In this document: positions 9,502 through 18,710 of the stretch, piece by piece | Numbering within the stretch: position 1 is the stretch's first letter | How the letters are laid out: the number at the start of each line of letters is the position of its first letter | DNA from: Hypholoma sublateritium FD-334 SS-4 | Lineage: Eukaryota > Basidiomycota > Agaricomycetes > Agaricales > Strophariaceae | Reading direction: 5' to 3' | Length of the DNA stretch: 20,456 nucleotides | NCBI GenBank assembly: GCA_000827495.1 | Contig: KN817764.1 | Span: forward strand, 1-20,456 | Position numbers and translations under genes: made by a program | The notes under the pieces: generated by a model | The model's input: only the letters and a program-made list of their open reading frames with translations | Told to the model about the DNA's origin: nothing | The model's database searches: none

Positions 9502-10219
9502 CTACAGCACCACACACACCGCGCAAACAGCAAGGGCTATCACCGTCAGCGCAGCGGGGCTCGCCGCCCGCGCGCCGCCGCTCGTGATCGTGAAAGACGG
9601 CGCGCGCACCGCCGAAAACGTCTCCGTGCTCGACACAACCAACGGCCCGCCGGACTGCACGGCCACATTGACGCACGTCGCCTGCGCCCCGGCGGCGCCC
9701 GTGCACACCATCTCGTCGTCCACGACCTGCACCCCGCCAGCGCCCGGGAGCGTCACGGTCGTCGCCAGCGACTGGCTGAACCGCGAGGCGTCTTCGGCGA
9801 ACGTATCTGCGTAGATGCGGCGGTCAGAAGCGTACTACGCGGTCAGTGTAGCGGCGTGCTAGCTTACTGACGATGGTCGTCGGTGTGCTGATGAGGCTGG
9901 TCAGTGTGGACGTGCCGTTCACGAGCGCATCCACCGTGATGACTATGGTCTCTGCGTACACCGTCTCGCCGTCCGCTTGCACGCTGAGGGAGGTGATACC
10001 TGCAATGGATGCAGATATAACCTCTGTGGGTATCGGAGGGCCGGTGTCGGTCGTTGTCAGCTGGGAGTAGTAGTCGAGCGTCACATTCGCTGCGGCTAGG
10101 CGCGCTGGATACATCGATATGAGGAGCGCTGCCAATGTAGAGGGTGAAAAATACACACCCACAGAGATGCCTAGCACGGCGAGCGCGGCGAAGCATACGT
10201 TGGTGCTGGCTCTGTGCAT
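9502..10219 (-). CDS. Secreted, probably GPI-anchored protein, array member 2
   Basis: Exons 10159-10219, 9868-10104 and 9502-9806 encode 200 residues. Introns are 54 nt (GTGTGT..CCAG) and 61 nt (GTAAGC, CTGAC branch, GCAG), at the same positions and phases as in the neighbours. Intron 1 happens to be a multiple of three and open, so an unspliced reading also looks valid. Signal peptide MHRASTNVCFAALAVLGISV is followed by ARLAAANVT, DGETVYAET, ISTPTTIV, FAEDASRFS, CTGAAGAQATC (C-x9-C) and ETFSAVRAPSFTIT. A small-residue stretch (GGARAASPA) precedes the hydrophobic tail LTVIALAVCAVCVVL, typical of a GPI signal. Several NVT/NGT-type sites could carry N-glycans. The closest relative in the window is array member 1, from which it is about 540 bp away. 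Confidence 0.8.
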
Positions 10220-10313
10220 ATCAGGTTCGCGGTATGACTATCAAGATTGGATATTGCAGCTTTGAAGAGTCAAGTTGAAAGCCGATGCTGGAGGGCCTAG
10301 GCGGCCCATATGG

Positions 10314-10350
10314 TTTTTATGTGTTTCGCCTCCGCTCTAGCTGGAGATTT
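10314..10350 (-). promoter_or_regulatory. Conserved upstream element with TATA-like box, array member 2
   Basis: On the minus strand AAATCTCCAGC, TAGAGCGGAGG, CGAAAC and ATAAAAA occur in the same order as in the element at 9024-9058. The match is about 24 of 30 by eye. The distance from the TATA-like box to the start codon at 10219 is about 95 nt, longer than in member 1. Confidence 0.55.
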
Positions 10351-11132
10351 GTATGTACTGCTGTTTAATTAGCAGATGTTATTATTAGCACCGTCTCGAG
10401 CACGTCTGCACAGCGACAAAATAAGCATGGAAAAATGGACCTGTCTCTGGATGGGACACCCAGTCGCTCCCAGACCCTTCCAAGCGCTGCAAAGCTCCGT
10501 GTACTGGCAATGGATACCTTCTTACACACGCGCCCGTATCGTTAAATTTCATTACAAGTGATACGCCGGACATCTGGTCTGCGTTGCGATTCAATTGCAT
10601 GCATGTGGGGCAAAATCACCTGCGTACCATATAGGATACCGTTACAACCATTTGCTGTACTCAGAACGGGAGTAAGTGAGAAACAATACTCTATAGTAGA
10701 TATGTAGGAGGTGGCGAAAATACGTCTCAATGAACATCAGCCATGAAGCAGCCAACCCCCGGCCAGTGAGTAATGGCCCCGTGGACACTGCACACGGATG
10801 AAACCTATTTCTGCCAGTGGCGCGCAGTGCACCAGGCTGTCACACCGTTCGCTGAAATGTCGGATCCTCGAGGTATTTTTCCGTTCGCTATAGTGCGCAT
10901 CTGATCAACATGAGTGATAACCATCGCCTGAAACCTCTACACGGGATATCTATTCAGATATTCTGTGATCCTGTCGCAGGCTTGATTTCGGGATAAACAT
11001 AGCCGGTATCGGTGTGCTCTCATGCATGACACAGACGATAGCAGTTTCTCAAAAACAATTGGAGCAAGCTTCGGACGGGCGGGTTGCAGCGGGAAGGGAA
11101 GAGCGTGAATATACGCGTTGAGCTTGGGTGCC
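10351..11132. other. Intergenic region between array members 2 and 3
   Basis: About 780 bp without a supportable gene. Short open frames on both strands (for example 10376-10561 +) have no motif or splice support. No relic of another array copy was recognised here. Confidence 0.4.
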
Positions 11133-11850
11133 TTAGTATATGCCTTTGAAGACCGTCGCACAAACGACACCCACTGCCGCCGTGAGCGACATTACCGCCG
11201 CGGGGCTCAGCGCACGCGCCGCGCTGCTCTTGATTGTAAAAGCGGGCATACGCAGGGCCGATATTGTCGCTGTGGCCGTTTGGACTTGGCCGCCGACCGA
11301 CTGCACATCTTCCTGCACACAGGTCACCTCCGCGCCGCGGGTCCCCGAGCACACCAACTCATCGCCGACTACAATCACGTTGCCGTTGAATGTCGTTGTA
11401 GCTGCTGCAGTCAGGCTGTAAAATGAGGCGTCTTCTGCAAACGTGGCTGGATCCAAGTTTTGGGATGTGAGTACATGTCTTCCGCGTAGCGTCACATTGG
11501 ACTTACCGACGATGGTAGTCGGCGTACTGAAAAGTGTCTGGGTGGACGTCCCACTAATGAATGCAAACTGCGTCTCCACCTCTGTCTCGACGTACACCGT
11601 CGCTCCATTGGATTGGACACTGAGGGAGGCAACCCCAATAATGGAGATCGATGCAGCTGGCGTAGGTAGCGCAACGACATCCGTCAGTGGCGCTATTCCG
11701 TCAACCGTCACGTCAGCTGTGGCCAAGCGCGCTATATTCCCGGATGTGTGAGTGAGCAGCTTTGTATACGCGGTAAAGTGGAGAGTTCGCACCGAAGGAA
11801 ACGCATATGCCGAAGAGAGCAAATAGACGCATGTAGCTGGCACCAAGCAT
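11133..11850 (-). CDS. Secreted, probably GPI-anchored protein, array member 3
   Basis: Exons 11793-11850, 11507-11731 and 11133-11446 encode 198 residues. Introns are 61 nt (GTGCGA..ATAG) and 60 nt (GTAAGT, TACTCAC branch, CCAG). Intron 2 is open and a multiple of three, so a single long unspliced frame (to 11978) is misleading. Splicing intron 1 restores the family start: signal peptide MLGASYMRLFALFGICVSF joined to ARLATADVT. Then come NGATVYVET, FSTPTTIV, FAEDASFYS, CSGTRGAEVTC (C-x9-C) and MPAFTIKSSAARALSPAA before the hydrophobic tail. The tail ends FKGIY, five residues longer and less hydrophobic than in the other copies, so this copy could be membrane-spanning instead. It is the most diverged intact copy. 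Confidence 0.78.
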
Positions 11851-11990
11851 GTTTGAGGTAAGAGTCTGAGCTGTACAGGCTGGCGAGGATGAGAACCAAA
11901 TGAGAGTTGATGGTGGGAACTCAAGTGGCCTTGGTTGGATCTTGCAACGGTTTTCCTTTGTCCCTGTAAGGAGATCATATGTTTTATTTC

Positions 11991-11998
11991 TATTTATA
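11991..11998 (-). promoter_or_regulatory. TATA box upstream of array member 3
   Basis: The minus strand reads TATAAATA, about 140 nt before the start codon at 11850, with a pyrimidine-rich leader between. A weak version of the shared element (ATCTCC then GGAAAAC on the minus strand) lies around 11949-11975. Confidence 0.4.
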
Positions 11999-12874
11999 AC
12001 CCATTTATAACGTGGTTTGATGCGCCGATTTACATAATTAAGGGTCGACCTGCGGTCGCCTCAGCACCTTGCTGAAATTAAAGATACAGTAAGAGTCAAC
12101 TTATTGACACCGTATTATTTGTAGAGAAGGTGTTCAGATCATCGACGTAGTACTTAGGCTGGCGCAACCTGGACGTACTGACGTACGTCCGGGATGCGCA
12201 CCAGGAAAACAACAACAATGAATGGTTAAAAATGACAGACTTGTTCAAGACTTGTTGGCAGACCAACTTGAATGGCAGACGGCCCCAAGACGGCCCCGGG
12301 CCGAGGAATTGTGACAGTCAAGCTAGCCAAGTGCGAGCCTGGGACGGCAAGTTGACAAACACCGAAATGGTTGCAGAAAAGCAGTGCAAAGGGGTTTTCT
12401 ATCAAAAAGAGGCAAGGAATTTTATGATAGCAGGACCAAGGCGGAGAATGTTTAGGATGACAAGGTCGGCAAGTGGCTATACATGGCTGTTTGTACTTCT
12501 TTGATCGGTGACTTTTTTTTTCGAGATGTCGGATTCCAGCTCGCGACTTTGTGTNTGCATGTGTCGCTGGTGTTTGTATCTATGTTATTCAGAACATGTG
12601 GGACCATTGCTTTCAGCAAGGTGATGTCGCCCAAGATAGATATCGCCTGGATGTCCGGCGCGTCGATACACTGATTACGTTGAAGAACTGCTTCGCGTCA
12701 TCCAGCTGTTCAGTACATTATCTTCAATTCGCGATGTGCGCCAGAAGTGGGTATATATACAACATTTATTGACACAAAATCAATTTCAAATACCCCGAAT
12801 GACTCCTGAATGCCCCTAGAAGATATCATGCCAATACGCTACGCCGTACGCAGATACGGCGAGGAAGTCCTGGC
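11999..12874. other. Intergenic region without a supportable gene
   Basis: The stretch contains the long imperfect palindrome at 12157-12204 and short direct repeats just after it (GACTTGTT twice at about 12237-12257, GACGGCCCC twice near 12281-12299). An open frame at 12232-12504 (+) has no recognisable motif. The dense short repeats would fit the end of an old transposon, but no terminal repeats or target-site duplication could be established. Confidence 0.35.
12157..12204. repeat. Long imperfect inverted repeat
   Basis: Left arm 12162-12177 (GCGCAACCTGGACGTA) and right arm 12184-12199 (TACGTCCGGGATGCGC) pair at 14 of 16 positions around the 6-nt spacer CTGACG. Outside them, CTGG and CCAG extend the pairing after a one-base bulge. 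Transcribed, it would form a stable hairpin; as DNA it could be a dyad site or the tip of a small transposon. Confidence 0.6.
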
Positions 12875-13594
12875 TCAGAATAGCCCCAAAACTTTCTTGC
12901 GCGGGGATTTGGAAGCATTTGCCGCTTTCGGGGCATCTGAGAATATGTGCTCAGTTGAGCCACTGAATCTCCCCCCGCCGTTGTGATACCGTGCTGTCGT
13001 CCACACACGCCCATCAGTATGCACCTTCGCACTGACTTCTGCATGGGTAAATTTCTGCAGCTGCGGACTGTTCTGCCAATGCTTCTGCGCTTGCGCGTGC
13101 GCGATACTGCCTAGCTCAGCCTCGCCTCCTGCACCGGGCTTGTACGCCGTCGCGACGCGGTGATTAGCACCACCGCCATTCGCAATCTTCGCCATCGTGG
13201 AATCGTGCTTGTCCTGGGCTCTCCGAAGTGCAGCCTGGGCTTTCCACTGCGCGCGAAGCTTTTTATCGGCTGCTTCTTTTTCTGACACCGGCTTGGACTT
13301 AAATGGACTGGAGGATAACATGGGAAACCTGGCAACAAGAAGTAATATGTAATCGGCTCACTTTTTTATCAACGCACGCTCTTCAAGGGACCCTGTCACC
13401 CCACCGAAGGAATTGTCCCGGATTGAAGTACTCTGTCACCATTCATATTCACAATGAGATTATGAGAGAAGTATGAACAGAAATCCGACCTCAAGGCCTC
13501 TTACGGCATGTCCATCTATCGGATGGCCCAGCACGCCTGGGAAGAGCCATATCAATGCAACGGAAAGGGAACAGACGGAAAATGCGAGCTTCAT
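12875..13594 (-). CDS. Probable secreted protein, 199 residues, unknown function
   Basis: The robust part is the frame from 13321 to 12875 (148 residues: basic, Ala/Gln/Lys-rich, with KKLRAQWKAQAALRRAQDKH, an NGGG stretch and a KKVLGLF end). Upstream, ATG 13594 opens a clear signal peptide (MKLAFSVCSLSVALIW, then LFPGVLGHPIDG) preceded by a pyrimidine-rich leader. Exons 13490-13594, 13392-13432 and 12875-13328 join both in frame, giving STSIRDNSFGGVTGFPML between them. The two introns (57 and 63 nt) have good acceptors (GACAG, GCCAG) but poor donors (GTCGGA, GTCCCT). The joining is therefore an inference; if it is wrong, these are a 44-residue secreted peptide and a separate 148-residue protein. 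No enzymatic motif is visible. The mature protein would be basic and hydrophilic, with His- and Gly-rich segments (ARYHNGGGRFSGSTEH). Confidence 0.5.
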
Positions 13595-14589
13595 GATAGC
13601 TGAAGTCTTTCTGGGGGTGAGTATGGTGGTGAGTCCAACTCCGGAAGGACTGAATACGTTGTCGGTGAAGAGGCCGGCTCTAAACTGGGGGAGCAAACTT
13701 CTTGCTCAGACGCTATTATATGAATTTCCCGACCAGTGTAATACCACATGCCATGGAGCGCTTCAGCAGGGATCAATTGATGTATCAATTACATGACACA
13801 GCCTTCGTATTTGACAACGATACAAGATATCACCATACCTCGGGGGTTTTCCTGAACACGACGATTTACGAATCTGCGATAAATTATAACTTCACCTCCT
13901 AAGTTTCAAGGATTAGATATAATCTGACAGGGTACTTACGCGAGTACGGCGGTTGGTTGTAAGCTCGTTACCTCACATCAACAAATTTTTATCCTGTTGG
14001 TATTATCGAGGCTGGATCAGTAAGTAGTAGAAGCTTTTTCGATGCAAATCTATGTATGCATGATACTCGCTTCTATCAATAGATATACGAAACGCCAGGA
14101 AAGGAGCCGATAACGGGAGCACTGATGCGCTGATGGATGCTGTAATTGATGTGTCGGCTATGTACTGTTGCTGCAGGTTGGGTGCCGGAGGGCGCCGAGC
14201 GCTCAGCGCTCAGCGCGCAGCGGTGAAGTACACACAATTTGTCTCCAATTCCGATTGGGGGCGCTCACTATATATGTATTTTATTTAAAACTCCCTACGT
14301 AAAGAATCCAAAGCTGTCCGACAGAGAATGCTAGAGCATTTAAGTCGAAACATCTAATAACATTATGACATGAACAGTGTACTGACGTGGACCTAAGAAA
14401 TTTGAAATAACCGAGATCCATTCAGAGGGGAGGTCTGTGAGCCCATACTTATGACAAGTTGTATGTACAGCTCGATCATAAATTCTACCAGCGCTCAACT
14501 TACTGATATCGCGCCCGGCGTACATTTATCATTTTATTAGAGTGCAATGATAGGTGTATAATTCTCAGAGCTTTGTAGGTCCGTCGATT
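13595..14589. other. Intergenic region, no supportable gene
   Basis: Open frames occur on both strands but none has splice or motif support. The frame at 14340-14525 (-) contains GLTDLPSEWISVISNFLG, faintly like the start of an F-box, but stands alone. The only clear structure is the 7-bp tandem repeat at 14198-14222. Confidence 0.4.
14198..14222. repeat. 7-bp tandem repeat (AGCGCTC, about 3.5 units)
   Basis: Units at 14198-14204 and 14205-14211 are identical, the third (14212-14218) differs by one base, and a partial fourth follows. The unit core AGCGCT is itself palindromic, so the tract can fold. Confidence 0.6.
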
Positions 14590-15256
14590 TCAACGTTCTA
14601 ATTTGGTGCAGTCTGCGAGAGTCTGCGCTTCTCCGGGCTTATCGGGATGTTCCGTCATGCAGTATATGTGACTATATACGCGTCTACTGGATAAGGATAT
14701 CTCGAACTCACACCGGACTGGAAACTGTTCCTCTGGGAGCTTGGTGGCTTGCATTGGATGCGCTGAGATATGCATCTTAGGACGTTGTCAACTTGCGACA
14801 AGGGATAGTATTGGTAACGAAGAGAAGGACGTACTCCAAAATAAGCTGACGCTACTGACAAAGACAGCGCGTAAATGTGGAGGGATGAGAGCAAAATTGA
14901 GTATTTGTGTTGGAATATACACGATCCTTAATCTGCATATGAGAATTGTCCGGGTTAATGTGGGGTGGGTAGCATACCAACTGTGCACGAGCGTGGTGAG
15001 GGAAGCCTACATAATTGATCGACCATATCTTTTTCAAATTGAAAGCAATACTCACCGCTTGAATTCTAGCAAAAGCGTCATCCGGTCTCCCTTCAAGAAT
15101 ACTCATAGATCCAAAGAAAAATGCAACGGCCACTATTTTCAGTACATAGGATAAGTGGAAAGGCTTAGCAACCGCTGAAATGCTCTTGTCAGTTGAAATC
15201 TTACCTGGAGCGAATAATGCTTGATCTAGAAACACCTGATAAAATTTGTCATGGAG
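14590..15256 (-). CDS. Tentative multi-exon gene, hydrophobic segment, unknown (5' end unresolved)
   Basis: A phase-consistent chain can be drawn on the minus strand: 15205-15256, 15056-15174, 14923-14932, 14712-14854 and 14590-14637. It reads LHDKFYQVFLDQALFAP, then a hydrophobic helix (SYVLKIVAVAFFFGSMS), then RPDDAFARIQAIKDLASAYF, then LRYQYYPLSQVDNVLRC. Donors are GTAAGA, GTGAGT, GTGTAT and GTGAGT. The 15175-15204 intron is only 30 nt yet has a complete donor, CTGAC and TTTCAG; because it keeps the frame it may be coding instead. The 10-nt exon and the alternative 3' acceptors make the model fragile. An upstream exon should lie beyond a good acceptor at 15257-15259 (intron GTAAAG..TTATCCAG), but no start codon was found. 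I do not recognise the family; it may be a decaying gene. Confidence 0.3.
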
Positions 15257-16285
15257 CTGGATAAATCAGCACAGAAGTGGACCCACGCACTCTATACATC
15301 AATCCTTTACCAGGACTGGGAGCTTTAATGCGGTTCAGAACAGTATACCACATTGTCAATGGGGGGCCAAATAAGAGACCTAATCAAATCATGAGGACCG
15401 AAAGCGTCTCTGGATATGCATTTCCAAAGACAGGGCGTGCACTAACCTCTATAAAGAGTCAGTCGCGCCGTTCTCATCCACTATTAGGTCCATCAGGGAA
15501 CCGAAGGTCCCCTGATTTTTGCAGATAGTGTTTATGATTAGTCACCATCCTGTATACTACCGTTTTTGCAAAACATGTGGTTATTTAGATCTACCTGTAT
15601 AATGCAATTCTTATTGATTATGCTCTATTGTTGACCCTCTTTGACAATTTGACATGATCATCTTTGCTACAATAGGAATTCTATACATTTATCAGAGATT
15701 CGGCTCTCTTTTCATTCTCTGATCAATACTGACTACTTAATGTCAATATTCCAGCTAGTTTGATGGGAAGAGCTGCACACAAGAAGTCTTACTAGCTATG
15801 AGTTATTAACAACACTCTTTTATAATCTGATCTGGTTATTCAAAGGTCCACTAGTACTTCCATTTACTTGTCGTGCATCCTCCACCCTTGGTATATCGTG
15901 ATATTTTAAGACACCGATCTTATCAGTCTGTCAAAGATTAGATAGACTGAGCTCAGCATAGGAGGGCTGACTGATTACGACGTCCTAGAAATGGTCCAGA
16001 TATTTCTATAAAATTCTGGTAGATCTGTATCATGGTGCGATAAGATTTCCGTGCCTCTTCCCATGCACGATATCGACGCGGTCGTGGGCATCATCTCCGC
16101 AGTGGTCATCAATTTCCATATATGGGAACTTTTATTACTTACGGAAAATACTGTCCTACAGCCAACCTACAGCATGGCGTACAAGTATACAGTAACCCGG
16201 AAGTTGCAGTAGAAAAGGCGAAATGTTTTACATGAGTTCCGAAATACAACAAGATAGTATGATACAACGACAACGTCTTTCCAAT
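15257..16285. other. Intergenic region, AT-rich in its second half
   Basis: The frame at 15277-15528 (+) has no support. From about 15540 to 16285 the sequence is AT-rich with no frame, repeat or RNA that I can identify. It is the 3' flank of the minus-strand gene at 16286-16893; the paralog at 224-783 also has an AT-rich 3' flank. Confidence 0.45.
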
Positions 16286-16893
16286 CTAAATAGAGTGCGG
16301 GCCCTAATAAATCGGTGTCGGCGATGTGAAAGCCTGGAGTTGAAGAACAACACTTACAGATAGAAGGCGCATTTGAGAATCAGCATAATCATAACGGCGA
16401 CCGTTCCTTGAGCTTTTCTCGAAGTCGGTATTAGTGACCACATCGGCTTCGTCGACTTTCACGTGTAGAACCCAGCACTTGCGGTAAGCCTCGGAGTCGA
16501 CCTTGTTGACTGGGGAAAGCCCATACACCGTGTAATGACGACCTCGGGGCTGTGGCACTTCGGAATCGCCGTTTTGAGGTGCTGTCGATACGTGAGGAGC
16601 TTGACTTGTCGTGAAATCCTTGGGTTTAATAACGAGAGTAGAGCGGAGATGGATAAGTTGACTTACACGATGAGGACGNGCCAAATATANGAGCCGCTCT
16701 CCTCGCCGTACTTCCTAACATCGTCTTTCACCATTCCCATTGCAAGTTGGATATCGGAATCCGCTTTTTGACGCTTCGCTTGATTTCTAGAGAGTGTTTT
16801 TTTGTGGAGGTATATAGTATATCTAGTAGGTTCTGTCAATGGAAAATGTCAGCCTTGCAAACTGTGTACATTCAGTTACTTACCACTGGTCAT
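16286..16893 (-). CDS. Small four-exon gene, unknown family (paralog of 224-783)
   Basis: Exons 16884-16893, 16667-16832, 16358-16604 and 16286-16303 encode 146 residues. Introns are 51, 62 and 54 nt with GTAAGT donors, and the first has a GCTGAC branch site. The protein begins MTSEPTRYTIYLHKK and ends MRLLSGPHSI. It matches the first gene along its whole length, with exons of 10 and 18 nt at the two ends in both. It is 13 residues longer, mainly from an insertion before the YTVYGLS block. Charged stretches alternate (NQAKRQKADSD, VKVDEADVV), with no membrane segment or signal peptide. Two N bases (16679, 16690) fall in exon 2, one leaving a residue after the conserved W undetermined. The family is unknown to me; conservation of frame and splice sites after clear divergence argues for two functional genes. 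Confidence 0.75.
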
Positions 16894-17208
16894 GATGGAT
16901 GGAGAATCAGTTCTGATCAGCCCATACAACTCAACCACATGTGGTAATGAAGCCAAACGTACATCAACGCATACCTATTTACTCTCCGCCCGCACTTCAG
17001 ACAGTAACTTCGCCCGCCCGAGGGATACCGTCCTCCCATTGCACTCCTGCAGTCCCCATCACGATGTCGACGTCCGCTCACCGCGCCTACCACACCGTGC
17101 AGGTCTCCCCCAAGCCCACGTTCAGCTCCTCGAAGTGCAGCATCTCCAACGGTTCCGCCCAAGGCTGCTTCCCATTGACGTTCCCAAGCCAGCGCACAAA
17201 CACGGCGC
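16894..17208. other. Upstream region of the 16893 gene with a short unexplained reading frame
   Basis: On the minus strand 17087-17215 is open and reads VRWLGNVNGKQPWAEPLEM followed by HFEELNVGLGETC and a stop. Its composition looks coding, but it is in a different frame from the neighbouring Ser/Arg-rich frame and has no clear acceptor. It may be a displaced last exon. No TATA box is evident for the gene that starts at 16893. Confidence 0.3.
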
Positions 17209-18215
17209 TTAGCCGCTAGCTGACCGCACAGGACGAGACACTTCGTCGACANGACCAGGAGCTCGGGCGGCGGTCGGTTCTTCTGAGGTATGGGTATTCT
17301 TCTTCGCCACCCCACCGCTTACGCCGGGCTGCGCAGCAGGTGTATCGCTCGCGTACCCCTTCGGGGCGGTCAACACGTCCGCTGTCTGCTCCGCGAACGC
17401 CAATTTCTTGACACTCGCCACCTCCACGGAGACCTTTTTGCTAGCTGGCGACGACGACGACGCCACCCGCTGCGCGCTCTCTCTTTCCGCCGTGGTCTGT
17501 CCCCCCACCTCGCTCACGACCCGCCGTCTGCGTCCAAGATCGACGATCATCCCGTTGCCCCCGCCCCTTTCCGTCTGCTCCCCCCAGCTCCTGCCATTCT
17601 CGCCCACACCGAGGCTCGCACTGCGCCGCTCGCCGCCTCCCGCCGCTGCCGCCCAGGCAGCTGGAGACAGTATGCGTTACGTAGCCGAGCTCGTTCCGGA
17701 TACAGCATACTCCCCATAGCGGACCCTCCAGCAGCCAGGGCGTCTCCGAGCGCCTTTTCCAGCCGTTTGCCGCCACTAGCACCATCCACACCCTGAGCGC
17801 CCATCCCTTCTCGTGCACCGCCCGATACCCGCCGCGTCCGCAAAACCTCCCCAAAGCGATTCGACGTGGGCTTCGCGAGCTGCTACTGCGGCCGCCGCGC
17901 CGCGAGCGCCTCGATATTCTTGTCCGTCCCAGCGCCCGGGCTGCGACTGCGACTACGATGCGACCTTGGCCATGTCGGCGCGGAACAGACTGAGACTCCG
18001 GCTGCGAGATTGCGACAGCGAGGTTTCTTCATCCGGGTCTAATTGGTTGTCGAAGTGGTCGCACGCCCGCACGACGCGAGAGGCGAGATGGGGATTGCGT
18101 GAGGACGCGGTGGGGAGCTTTGNGCTGTGGATTTCTAGGCCTCGGATGTGTTCATCGACTTCTGCGCACCGGACTCTGATAGAGTCTTGGACATACTGCG
18201 GTTCTCTGCGATGAG
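17209..18215 (-). pseudogene. 5'-truncated, frameshifted Ser/Arg-rich protein gene, unknown
   Basis: After a good acceptor (CTTATCCAG at 18216-18218) the minus strand reads EPQYVQDSIRVRCAEVDEHI, a Cys/His-containing helical-looking stretch (RVVRACDHFDNQLDPDEE), and SQSRSRSLSLFRADMAKV to a TAG at 17953. A +1 frame continues RSRSRSPGAGTDKNIEALAA to a TAG at 17883-17885, then QLAKPTSNRFGEVLRTRR and KRLEKALGDALAAGG. A 50-nt intron (17661-17710, GTATGC..CCAG) joins this in frame to VDLGRRRRVVSEVGG, KKVSVEVASVKK and a stop at 17209-17211. The continuity across breaks suggests one former ~300-residue protein, probably nuclear from its basic RRRR and RS clusters, now broken by a frameshift and a stop, or mis-sequenced in GC-rich DNA. 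The 5' exons are missing because a foreign fragment lies immediately upstream. Confidence 0.42.
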
Positions 18216-18249
18216 CTGGATAAGAGAAGGCAAACATCAACCCAAAGTA

Positions 18250-18710
18250 TTTTAGTTTCCAGTAAACGTATCAGACTTATCGATGATCCTTGAAACATAC
18301 GTATCGTCGCCAGCTCCCTGGAGGTAGCTGAGCATCAGCTGAGTACAGGTATCATGGTGGTAAGGGACCACCTCCTACTCCTGCCCAGTCGTTGAAAAGG
18401 CCTCCTTCAGCAGGCGGAGTAGAAGTAAATCGCGGGGGACCTAAGCAGGACGGCGGCCTTGTATCTGCCCAGCTTCCTGGGAATTCACGTATATTCAGAG
18501 CAATTAAATTAATTAGATGTTCGACATTAACGCCCCCCGCCCCCCGGGGTTGAAGGGGCCCCAGCTATTGCTGGTCGGGTAATCGCGTAGATAATAAACA
18601 TAGGCCCGGCTTTGGTCGCGGCGGTTGATCTCCAATGTCTGCTTATCACTTCGATTGTCAAGAGTCGTAGCGAGACACGATTGAAGCTGGCAGTGCATCT
18701 CAACATCCTC
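18250..18710 (-). pseudogene. Fragment resembling a basidiomycete F-box-associated protein
   Basis: Directly after the RSE1 homology, in the same frame, the minus strand reads RAYVYYLRDYPTSNSWGPF. After a one-base shift at two G6 runs (18533-18545, seen as C runs on the plus strand) it continues VNVEHLINLIALNIREFPG, then SWADTRPPSCLGPPRFTS and LFNDWAGV. A further shift leads to DTCTQLMLSYLQGAGDDTY. From memory, the order ARAYVYDLR.Y, WGPF, VNWEH, LNIRELPGSW, DWAGVEG is a signature of expanded Agaricomycete proteins often annotated as F-box proteins. The F-box end and the C-terminus are absent, so this is an internal fragment. The homopolymer shift could be a sequencing error; the missing ends could not. 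Confidence 0.5.

Noticed and set aside
11851..11978. N-terminal extension of array member 3 in the unspliced frame (start at 11978)
   Set aside because: That frame has no signal peptide and lacks similarity to the other copies; the internal ATG at 11850 with intron 1 spliced gives the family signal peptide.
12232..12504. Possible retrotransposon coding or LTR
   Set aside because: No reverse transcriptase, integrase or gag motifs, no TG..CA termini that pair, and no target-site duplication found.
14340..14525. Possible F-box (LPSEWISVISNFLG)
   Set aside because: A single short match with no neighbouring domain, start or splice partner; could easily be chance.
17953..18215. Idea that the Ser/Arg-rich frame is an ING-type or PHD-finger protein
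   Set aside because: No PHD Cys/His pattern is visible downstream and the helical part does not match the ING N-terminal domain well enough from memory.
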